A DNA stretch of 5,843 nucleotides from Cyanobacteria bacterium K_DeepCast_35m_m2_023 (GTDB lineage: Bacteria; Cyanobacteriota; Cyanobacteriia; PCC-6307; Cyanobiaceae): NCBI GenBank assembly GCA_016882345.1, contig VGQR01000141.1, positions 1 to 5,843 of the forward strand, written 5' to 3'. The notes under the pieces are model-generated. The model saw nothing but the letters and a program-made list of their open reading frames with translations, searched no databases and had not been told where the DNA came from. Positions within the stretch are counted from its first letter, which is position 1; each line of letters begins with the position of its first letter. Positions 1 through 4,452 of this stretch are shown here, piece after piece. Both the position numbers and the translations under genes were made by a program.

Positions 1-93
1 TTCATGGGTCAGCAACGGCACGCGGCTGATCGCCTGCATGTAGTGGCTGAGAACGTCGCAGTTGCTGCGGTGGAGCTTCTGTGGCGCAGGCAT
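1..93 (-). CDS. Sigma-70 family RNA polymerase sigma factor, N-terminal fragment (runs off the left edge)
   Basis: This 31-codon open frame starts at ATG 93-91 and remains open at base 1. Near its end it reads HYMQAISRVPLLTHE. This matches the conserved sigma region 1.2 pattern of cyanobacterial sigma factors, a short helix (Y-L/M-x-x-I-x-R-V/I-P-L-L-T) just before the E-E helix. The 15 or so residues before it are a short basic leader, so this is probably a group 2 or group 3 (alternative) factor and not the principal SigA, which has a long N-terminal extension; that subgrouping is inference. A TAA stop lies in the same frame at about 128-126 with no other start codon between, which fixes the ATG. 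No clear Shine-Dalgarno is visible. It lies downstream of bioA in the same direction, but 367 bases away, so an own promoter is likely. Its downstream domains cannot be seen. Confidence 0.75.
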   Translation of the reverse strand, partial: MPAPQKLHRSNCDVLSHYMQAISRVPLLTHE

Positions 94-146
94 CGCTTGT
101 GGATGTCGGCATTGGGTCGGCGAACGTTAACGATGAATCGAGACCG

Positions 147-169
147 TTGGGCACGAAAAATCCGCCCAA
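147..169 (-). repeat. Short hairpin in the sigma gene leader
   Basis: Arms TTGGGC (147-152) and GCCCAA (164-169) are perfectly complementary across an 11-base A/T-rich loop. It lies 54 bases before the sigma start codon and would be part of the 5' leader if transcription begins further upstream. A 6-bp stem can arise by chance, so function is uncertain. Confidence 0.3.
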
Positions 170-331
170 TATCAAGGACTGATGCATGCAATCAAGCCGG
201 CTAATCGAGTGACTCCTCCAAGGCGAAGCCCGATAAAGCAACCATCTCAACGATCGACCCCAACCCTCAAATTCAAGTCTCCACAGGGGTTTTCAGCGAC
301 CGAAAGAGCACAAACCCAACACGTCAAACCC

Positions 332-359
332 TCAAAAAAGATTCTCTTAGCTTTTTTGA
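332..359. repeat. A/T-rich perfect 9-bp inverted repeat, possible weak bidirectional terminator
   Basis: TCAAAAAAG at 332-340 and CTTTTTTGA at 351-359 are perfect reverse complements around a 10-base loop. On either strand the second arm provides a six-U run, but the stem is nearly all A-U, so it is not a textbook terminator. Read from bioA it lies about 100 bases past the stop. CGTCAA (322-327 region) and TTGACG (356-361) could pair outside it as an alternative. Confidence 0.4.
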
Positions 360-393
360 CGATCGATTGGGGCCATGACGCAGCAACAAAGGC

Positions 394-450
394 CATTGCA
401 TCAATAAAAGAGTCTGATTACACTCGAGGTTTGGATTGATGGCGGCAATG
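394..450 (-). repeat. Compound imperfect hairpin in the bioA 3' flank
   Basis: Three nested complementary blocks share one axis: CATTG (394-398) with CAATG (446-450), CATCAAT (399-405) with ATTGATG (435-441), and GAGT (410-413) with ACTC (422-425). It begins 10 bases beyond the bioA stop on the transcribed strand. No long U-tract follows, so it could protect the 3' end or act as a processing structure more readily than as an intrinsic terminator. The assignment of role is inference. Confidence 0.4.
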
Positions 451-460
451 ACCAACAGCA

Positions 461-1729
461 TCAAGCGAGTTCGGTCAACGCACCATGCAACGCGCAGTAA
501 CAGTGCTGCAATTGCGCCTCGCTGATGCCGAGGGGTGGCAACAGGTACACCACATCCCCCAGTGGCCGCAAGTAGACACCCTGGTCAAGACAGCGGCGTT
601 GGATCTGCTTACCCACCGGGTTCAAGTACCCGGCGGGACCCGCATCGACGTCAAAAGCCGCCATTGTTCCCTGACAGCGGGGGCGCCGAACCCGCGGATG
701 CTCACTGAGCTTCTGCAACAGCGGCATGTGGCGCACCTCAAACTGTTGAAAGCGCTCGGGCTGCTGTTGCAGCAGATCCAAGCTGGCCAACGCTGCTGCA
801 CAGCCCAGGGGGTTGGCGGTGAAGCTGTGGCCATGAAAAAAGGTGTGGCTTGGGTCCTGGCTGATGAACCCCTGGTAAAGCTGCTCAGTGGCCAGGGTGA
901 CCCCCATCGGCAAGAACCCCCCGGTGAGGCCTTTGGACAGGGCCATCAGATCGGGCCGCAAACCGGCCCGCTGGCAGGCGAACAGGGCACCGGTGCGGCC
1001 AAAGCCAGTCATCACCTCATCGGCGATCAGCAGCGAACCGGCGCTCTTGACCCGCTCGGCCACCGCCCTCACAAAGGCGGGCCGCACCAGGCGCATCCCC
1101 GAGGCACCCTGAACCAGGGGTTCAACGATCACCGCCGCCGTGGGTGTGTCCAAGGCGCGCTCGAGCTGGGCCAACGCCTGCTGCTCACGCGCAACGACGG
1201 TCTCGTCGTGCCAATGGGTGTGGGGCCAAGCAACACGCACCACATCAAACAGCAACGGCTCATAGGGCTCCGTGAAGATCGAACGATCTCCGAGGGCCAT
1301 CGCTCCAAAGGTGTCGCCGTGATAGGCACCCTCGAACGCGATGATTTGACGGCGGGTCTGGCCTTGGTTGCACCACCACTGCCAGGCGATCTTGAGGGCC
1401 ACCTCAACCGCGGTGGAGCCGTTGTCTGAAAAGAAAACCCGATCCAGAGGGGTCAGGGCAGCCAGGCGGGTGGCGAGCTGCTCGGCGGGCTGATGGCTGA
1501 AATTGGCAAAGATCACCTGCTCGAGCTGCTGGGCCTGTCGAGCGATCGCAGCAGCAATGGACGGCTCGGCATGGCCATGCAGGGTGACCCACCAGCTGCT
1601 GATGGCGTCGATGAGCCGGCGCCCGTCGGCCAGCTCCAGCTCAGCCCCGCGGGCCGAGCGCACCTGAAGCGGCACAGGCGCACTGGCGACCTGGGTGGTG
1701 GGATGCCAGAGGTGGGGGTGCCAGCTCAT
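461..1729 (-). CDS. bioA: Adenosylmethionine-8-amino-7-oxononanoate aminotransferase (BioA)
   Basis: This cytosolic PLP enzyme of biotin synthesis transfers the amino group of S-adenosylmethionine to KAPA to give DAPA. The 422 residues match the usual family length. Visible signatures are SSWW (44-47), the PLP phosphate region SDNGSTA (101-107), GAYHGDT with Tyr136, DEVMTGFGRTG with Asp237 and Arg245, the Schiff-base lysine Lys266 in LSKGLTGG, HGHSFTANP (299-307), and Arg388 in YLRPLG for the substrate carboxylate. Aligned without gaps to E. coli BioA at HLWHP, the E. coli Tyr17 position is Thr11 here, which is unusual. ATG 1729-1727 follows the PsiE-like stop by 9 bases, so the two are probably cotranscribed; no strong Shine-Dalgarno is seen. 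No other biotin gene is in the window. A long antisense frame across it is a coding shadow. Confidence 0.97.
   Translation of the reverse strand: MSWHPHLWHPTTQVASAPVPLQVRSARGAELELADGRRLIDAISSWWVTLHGHAEPSIAAAIARQAQQLEQVIFANFSHQPAEQLATRLAALTPLDRVFFSDNGSTAVEVALKIAWQWWCNQGQTRRQIIAFEGAYHGDTFGAMALGDRSIFTEPYEPLLFDVVRVAWPHTHWHDETVVAREQQALAQLERALDTPTAAVIVEPLVQGASGMRLVRPAFVRAVAERVKSAGSLLIADEVMTGFGRTGALFACQRAGLRPDLMALSKGLTGGFLPMGVTLATEQLYQGFISQDPSHTFFHGHSFTANPLGCAAALASLDLLQQQPERFQQFEVRHMPLLQKLSEHPRVRRPRCQGTMAAFDVDAGPAGYLNPVGKQIQRRCLDQGVYLRPLGDVVYLLPPLGISEAQLQHCYCALHGALTELA
1542..1549. repeat. HIP1 palindrome GCGATCGC
   Basis: A complete HIP1 octamer lies inside bioA. HIP1 is a highly iterated palindrome in many cyanobacterial genomes; by chance one is expected about every 65 kb, and this window has two. 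Confidence 0.7.
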
Positions 1730-1738
1730 CAGCGCGAT

Positions 1739-2191
1739 TCAGCTCACAGTCGAGGGATCAGCAGCATTGCGGCGAGCCATCAGCACCAGCCAATAGGCGG
1801 CCGCCAGCCCCACCACAATGACGCCGAAGCCGGCCATGAGCTGTGGCTTGCTTTCGGTGCCTGGAGGAAACACGATCACCTTTCTAGCTACGGCCGTGAG
1901 TGCCGTGAGCAAGACCAGTTCAATCTGCACGACCTGATCGCGCAGATAGGCGGTGATGTTCTGCATCACTTCCAGGGCAATGAAAATCAACAACAAGCGA
2001 TCGAGAAGTTTGAGTAAGCTACCGTCAAACCAGTTGGTTTGAAACGTTGTCAGCTTCAGGCCAGTCTCAACAAAGAGTTGAATCTTACCCACACCGATCA
2101 CCAAAGCCAGTAACACCGCCAGTAACTTGGCAAGCAACCGTTCGTAGCTATGGATTCCGGAAAGAAAGCGATTGTCATTGAGGAACTGCAT
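1739..2191 (-). CDS. PsiE-family (phosphate-starvation-inducible E like) membrane protein
   Basis: The 150-residue product has four hydrophobic segments, at about 17-40, 62-82, 88-108 and 116-138, and a polar C-terminus. The middle stretch, with LEVMQNITAYLRDQVVQIE and then LTAVARKVIVF, resembles the conserved core of the PsiE family (an E/L-rich helix, AYLR-x-x-V-V-x-x-E, then A-R-K-V-I-V). The family is named after an E. coli gene induced by phosphate starvation; its biochemical function is unknown. I chose ATG 2191-2189. A longer frame reaches a TTG at 2290 directly behind the sbtB stop, but its first 33 codons lie across a terminator-like hairpin and lack family similarity. No strong ribosome site is seen before either start. 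It sits between sbtB and bioA in the same direction, with bioA 9 bases downstream. A role in carbon or anion transport is only suggested by position. Confidence 0.8.
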   Translation of the reverse strand: MQFLNDNRFLSGIHSYERLLAKLLAVLLALVIGVGKIQLFVETGLKLTTFQTNWFDGSLLKLLDRLLLIFIALEVMQNITAYLRDQVVQIELVLLTALTAVARKVIVFPPGTESKPQLMAGFGVIVVGLAAAYWLVLMARRNAADPSTVS

Positions 2192-2220
2192 GGCTCGTCG
2201 CAGATGCTCGTGGCAAGGGT

Positions 2221-2266
2221 TAAAAAACAAATAACCCCGACCATGTTGCCGAACATTGCCGGGGTA
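2221..2266 (-). terminator. Probable rho-independent terminator after sbtB
   Basis: On the minus strand, ACCCCG (2266-2261 side) pairs with CGGGGT (2240-2235 side), and an inner ATGTT/AACAT stem closes on a four-base loop (2249-2252). The hairpin is followed by TTATTTGTTTTTT (about 2234-2222), a U-rich tract in the RNA. It begins 25 bases past the sbtB stop. It would end most sbtAB transcripts and leave psiE-like and bioA to read-through or to their own promoter. Confidence 0.65.
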
Positions 2267-2290
2267 ACCGTTGGACGCGATTGGTTGCAA

Positions 2291-2605
2291 TCAGAATTTG
2301 TGATCGCGCAGCGCTTCGACCTGATAGATGTAGGTAATGATCGAGTAGTCGGCGTAATACTTCGACTCGATCTCTTTGGTGATCTTGTCGGCCAGCTCTC
2401 GCGTACCCGTCAGCACCTCAATCTTCACATTGGAAAGAGTGTGTGAGACGCTTGGTTCGCCGGTCGAACGCACATTGCGACTGCCTTCACCACCGGCGGC
2501 ATTGACGGTGTAGCCGGTGGCACCGGCTTCCTTGATCAGTTTGGTGAGTTTCTTGGAGAGGACTTCCTCCGCGACAATCACCAGCTTCCAGACCTGTTGA
2601 CTCAT
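2291..2605 (-). CDS. sbtB: SbtB, PII-like regulator of the bicarbonate transporter SbtA
   Basis: SbtB is a trimeric PII-like protein that binds adenine nucleotides (including cAMP and AMP) and docks on the cytoplasmic side of SbtA to inhibit it or adjust its activity. The 104 residues show the ferredoxin-like PII fold pattern, with WKLVIVAEE at the first strand, the T-loop region from about 38 to 60 with GEGSRNVR (39-46) and STGEPSVSH, and the terminal VEALRDHKF. Many beta-cyanobacterial SbtB proteins continue past HKF with a CGPxGC redox loop; this one stops, as in Cyanobium. ATG 2605-2603 has a GGAG Shine-Dalgarno 9 bases upstream. It lies 49 bases downstream of sbtA in the same direction, the usual sbtA-sbtB operon order, and is followed by a terminator-like hairpin. 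Confidence 0.98.
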   Translation of the reverse strand: MSQQVWKLVIVAEEVLSKKLTKLIKEAGATGYTVNAAGGEGSRNVRSTGEPSVSHTLSNVKIEVLTGTRELADKITKEIESKYYADYSIITYIYQVEALRDHKF

Positions 2606-2614
2606 GACTCTGAG

Positions 2615-2618
2615 CTCC
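2615..2618 (-). promoter_or_regulatory. Ribosome binding site of sbtB
   Basis: GGAG on the minus strand, 9 bases before the sbtB ATG; it supports this start and separate translation of sbtB from sbtA. Confidence 0.75.
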
Positions 2619-2654
2619 GATGGGTGGGTTGACGTTGGTTGTTGCTGACTTGAT

Positions 2655-3650
2655 TTAGCGACCCAGCATCATCTCGGCAATCCCGATGAACAGCGGGATG
2701 CAGATGGCAATGGCGACAGGAGTCCCGATCGCAGTCGAGGCACCGATATAAGCCGAGGGATTGGCTGAGGGAATGCCCGCACGCAGGGTCGGTGGGCCGG
2801 AGATGTCAGAGCTGGAAGCGGCGATCACCGCCAGCACAACAGCACCACCGATGCTGAACCCGGTGAGCTTGTGGATGATCAGGCCCACGCCAAAGGCCAG
2901 GAAGCCATGAACGATTGGCGCGATGAAGGCATAGATGGCGAACCATTGGGCAACTTTGCGCAGTTCATTCATCCGCTGGGCCGCTTCCATCCCCATGATG
3001 ATCATCAGCACCGCCAGGAAGCCGCGAAACAAGGGATTAAAGAAGCTTTCATACACAGGCTCGGGCTTGGTCAGGACCCCAAGGGCCACACCCAGCAGCA
3101 ACGCTGTGACGGCCGAGCTCTGCAGACTCTCTTTGATGATGGGCCAGATCTCGACCTTTTCGCTCGTACCGGTCTTTTTGCTGAGGTAGACGCTGGCCAC
3201 GACGATCGCCGTCACCAATGCCGGGATGTCCATGAAGGGGTAGAGGGCTGCCGTCCAGGCCTCATAAGGGACCTTGGCCGCATCGAGCTGAGGAAGCACG
3301 GCCGCCAGGGTGGAACCGCTTACCGCGCCAAACAGACCGCCCGTGGCCACGGCGTCAGGCACCTTGATGCCTGGAAGCTTGCCGAGGGTATAGCGACTGA
3401 TGAACACGATCACGATGCCCAACAAGATGGCAGCGATCGCTGGCAGAAAAATTTCCGAAGGATTGGAATTGCGGATAGCAATACCTCCGGTCAAGCCAAT
3501 CTTCATCAGCAGAAAAAAGCTGATGAATTTATAAATAGAATCGGGAATGGCCAGCTGGCTTCCCAATGCAGCAACGACGATGCCGCCGATCAGAAAGCCA
3601 AGCGTTGGCGACTGAACTTGTTCAAGAAATAGGCTGAGAAATTCAGACAC
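2655..3650 (-). CDS. sbtA: SbtA, sodium-dependent high-affinity bicarbonate transporter
   Basis: SbtA is an inner-membrane Na+/HCO3- symporter of the cyanobacterial CO2-concentrating mechanism, typically induced at low inorganic carbon. The 331 residues follow the family from end to end: [11 protein letters not shown] (13-23), [14 protein letters not shown] (50-63), [11 protein letters not shown] (104-114), [14 protein letters not shown] (137-150), and the core [27 protein letters not shown] (277-303). The GAVSGST and AASSSD segments belong to the two inverted five-helix repeats that form the substrate and sodium site. Compared with Synechocystis SbtA (about 374 residues), the cytoplasmic loop between the repeats is cut to about ten residues ([18 protein letters not shown], 155-172). 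The start is GTG 3650-3648, with AGGGG 7 bases upstream and an N-terminus that lines up with the Synechocystis protein. sbtB follows after 49 bases. Confidence 0.98.
   Translation of the reverse strand: MSEFLSLFLEQVQSPTLGFLIGGIVVAALGSQLAIPDSIYKFISFFLLMKIGLTGGIAIRNSNPSEIFLPAIAAILLGIVIVFISRYTLGKLPGIKVPDAVATGGLFGAVSGSTLAAVLPQLDAAKVPYEAWTAALYPFMDIPALVTAIVVASVYLSKKTGTSEKVEIWPIIKESLQSSAVTALLLGVALGVLTKPEPVYESFFNPLFRGFLAVLMIIMGMEAAQRMNELRKVAQWFAIYAFIAPIVHGFLAFGVGLIIHKLTGFSIGGAVVLAVIAASSSDISGPPTLRAGIPSANPSAYIGASTAIGTPVAIAICIPLFIGIAEMMLGR
3433..3440. repeat. HIP1 palindrome GCGATCGC
   Basis: The second complete HIP1 octamer of the window, inside sbtA. Confidence 0.7.
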
Positions 3651-3657
3651 TGGTGAT

Positions 3658-3662
3658 CCCCT
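3658..3662 (-). promoter_or_regulatory. Ribosome binding site deciding the GTG start of sbtA
   Basis: AGGGG on the minus strand, 7 bases before GTG 3650-3648. No ATG is available nearby in frame, so this site and the protein alignment together set the start. Confidence 0.65.
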
Positions 3663-3879
3663 GGAGGAAAAGGCGAAATTGGATCGCCGGGAATGTAGCC
3701 GCCCTGCTTGGGAATTGGGGAGGCATGGCCAAACAGGCCCTTACATCGCGAATTAGTCGTGCCAGGACGGGGCGCGCTGGTCGACCAAAAGACAACCAAG
3801 GGATTTGAATCGGAAGCATGCTGAGCGCCGTGACGGGCAGGCCTAGCCACTGGGTTGTGACCATCCCATCCAATCAAAA

Positions 3880-3916
3880 CAGCTCAAAACCATTGCCACC
3901 ATTGAGCTGTGGCAAT
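3880..3916. promoter_or_regulatory. Two interleaved perfect inverted repeats, candidate operator
   Basis: CAGCTCAA (3880-3887) is the exact reverse complement of TTGAGCTG (3902-3909), and ATTGCCAC (3892-3899) of GTGGCAAT (3909-3916). The order is A-B-A'-B', and the two dyad centres are about 9.5 bases apart, near one helical turn. As RNA the two hairpins would exclude each other, because no linker is left for a pseudoknot. A role in regulating sbtA or the antiporter unit is inference. Confidence 0.5.
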
Positions 3917-3933
3917 CATGGCCAACAGCAGAT

Positions 3934-3948
3934 GTGGCAATTCAAGCT
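3934..3948. repeat. Third copy of the GTGGCAAT half-site with an AGCT flank
   Basis: GTGGCAAT recurs at 3934-3941, 25 bases after the copy at 3909-3916, followed at 3945-3948 by AGCT. Read on the other strand it gives AGCT then ATTGCCAC, echoing the left side of the dyad cluster (AGCT 3881-3884, ATTGCCAC 3892-3899) with a shorter spacer. Confidence 0.45.
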
Positions 3949-4030
3949 CTCCCAACAACGCAGATCACGACGCAACTACAGTTGGGCATCCAGAAAACAG
4001 CCAGAAACTCCCTAGACGAATCAGCAGCCC

Positions 4031-4061
4031 CATTGACATTGTTAAAGAGTTTTAATCAATG
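4031..4061. promoter_or_regulatory. CATTGA/TCAATG dyad overlapping a TTGACA box
   Basis: CATTGA (4031-4036) and TCAATG (4056-4061) are perfect reverse complements over a 19-base A/T-rich spacer. TTGACA at 4033-4038 is a consensus -35 box on the plus strand; TTTAAT (4051-4056) is only 12 bases away, so no good -10 follows. TCAATG also forms the half-site reported for the low-carbon LysR regulator NdhR/CcmR, but the full published spacing is not present. The right arm overlaps the ATG of the candidate small ORF at 4059. Confidence 0.35.
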
Positions 4062-4223
4062 ACAGCAGGCGGGCTTATCGGGGTTTGTGACTATTGGGCA
4101 AGCCAAGGAAATCGAGAAGAGTCCAGCGCGGAGATGGACGATGTGTTGGCTGCGGCCTGGCCGCCCCAGCCCATGGCCTGTTCATCCATCATTGCCAGGC
4201 CTCGTGAACCCGTCATCCCATGA
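4059..4223 (+). CDS. Candidate small protein, unknown function (54 aa)
   Basis: The frame reads from ATG 4059 to TGA 4221-4223 and gives 54 residues with no family I recognise. It starts MTAGGLIGVCDYWASQG and has an acidic middle (REESSAEMDD, 19-28), a hydrophobic and proline-rich stretch (VLAAAWPPQP), and a C-terminal ARPREPVIP. There is no strong membrane segment. Codon third positions become G/C rich only in the second half, so an internal start at ATG 4134 (29 residues) is an alternative. AAAGAG lies about 10 bases before ATG 4059, a weak ribosome site. Its stop overlaps the next ATG as ATGA, which favours translational coupling and thus a real gene, but this can occur by chance. It could equally be leader sequence. 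Confidence 0.4.
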   Translation: MTAGGLIGVCDYWASQGNREESSAEMDDVLAAAWPPQPMACSSIIARPREPVIP

Positions 4224-4393
4224 CGTTGGTGTTCCTGGTGGCGTTTGTGTGGATCAGCGCGCGCACGGTGCTGCTGCTCACCCATGTCAACCACCACTCC
4301 CCCGAGGCGCGACTCGGTCGCGCTTTTGTTCAGGAGTTAAGGAATCGAGGGCTGATCACAGGTCCATCCGACACCGATCGGATCTCCCACTAG
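4220..4393 (+). CDS. Candidate small single-helix membrane protein (57 aa)
   Basis: ATG 4220-4222 to TAG 4391-4393 encodes 57 residues. A hydrophobic segment covers residues 2-21 (TLVFLVAFVWISARTVLLLT), followed by HVNHHSPEAR and a basic amphipathic stretch (RLGRAFVQELRNRG, 31-44). This is the layout of a one-helix membrane protein with a soluble tail. The first 33 codons nearly all end in G or C, as in the antiporter and unlike intergenic DNA, which is the best evidence that it is translated. A TGA in frame at 4205-4207 blocks a longer form. There is no Shine-Dalgarno; the ATGA overlap with the upstream frame may provide coupling. The antiporter starts 59 bases downstream in the same direction. 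I recognise no family; an accessory role to the transporter is possible but unproven. Confidence 0.6.
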   Translation: MTLVFLVAFVWISARTVLLLTHVNHHSPEARLGRAFVQELRNRGLITGPSDTDRISH

Positions 4394-4452
4394 GGCCTTG
4401 TGCTGGCAGATCTGTTTCTGCCATTGCGTCGTTGACCCGTTGCCTTCGATTG

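Larger units (their letters stand above)
94..460. other. Non-coding stretch between bioA and the sigma factor gene
   Basis: I find no convincing gene here; the open frames lack recognisable sequence and coding-like third positions. The region holds the 3' flank of bioA and the presumed leader of the sigma gene. It contains a compound hairpin (394-450), an A/T-rich perfect inverted repeat (332-359), a 6-bp hairpin with TTGGGC/GCCCAA arms (147-169), a CGTTAACG palindrome (125-132), and a 10-base direct repeat AACCCTCAAA at 262-271 and 327-336. I could not assign a sigma-gene promoter with confidence. Confidence 0.6.
3651..4058. other. Divergent intergenic control region between sbtA and the small-ORF/antiporter side
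   Basis: This 408-base stretch has no gene I can support and must hold the promoters for sbtA (minus) and for the plus-strand unit. It has interleaved dyads at 3880-3916, a further copy of one half-site at 3934-3941, and a dyad with a TTGACA at its right end. A GGTCGACC palindrome lies at 3779-3786. A weak minus-strand -10-like TACATT occurs about 50 bases before sbtA without a good -35, so I do not call it. A 76-codon open frame (3873-3643, minus) lacks recognisable content. Confidence 0.7.

Noticed and set aside
182..439. An 85-codon plus-strand frame in the left intergenic region
   Set aside because: It has no ribosome site, no third-position G/C bias and no recognised family, and it runs through the inverted repeats at 332-359 and 394-439.
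485..1429. A 314-codon plus-strand frame opposite bioA
   Set aside because: It lies fully antisense to a confidently identified bioA, is rich in Gln, His, Gly and Arg, and shows no family signature; such long shadows are usual in GC-rich genes.
1493..2017. A 174-codon plus-strand frame opposite the bioA start and the PsiE-like gene
   Set aside because: It crosses the junction of two minus-strand genes and has no recognisable sequence.
2871..3632. A 253-codon plus-strand frame opposite sbtA
   Set aside because: It is antisense to sbtA, highly polar (Asp, His, Gln, Arg) and without domains; a coding shadow.
3730..3815. A tRNA-like A-box (TGGCCAAACAG) with a TTGAATC-like motif downstream
   Set aside because: No acceptor, anticodon or T-arm stems can be folded in the right spacing.
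3643..3873. A 76-codon minus-strand frame whose stop overlaps the sbtA GTG
   Set aside because: The overlap would be compatible with coupling and parts have coding-like codons, but there is no recognisable motif and sbtA has its own AGGGG site. I treat it as leader DNA, with low certainty.
3880..3916. H-type RNA pseudoknot from the A-B-A'-B' repeats
   Set aside because: The A' and B' arms touch, sharing base 3909, so no loop is left to cross the 8-bp first stem. Mutually exclusive hairpins or DNA operator sites are more plausible.
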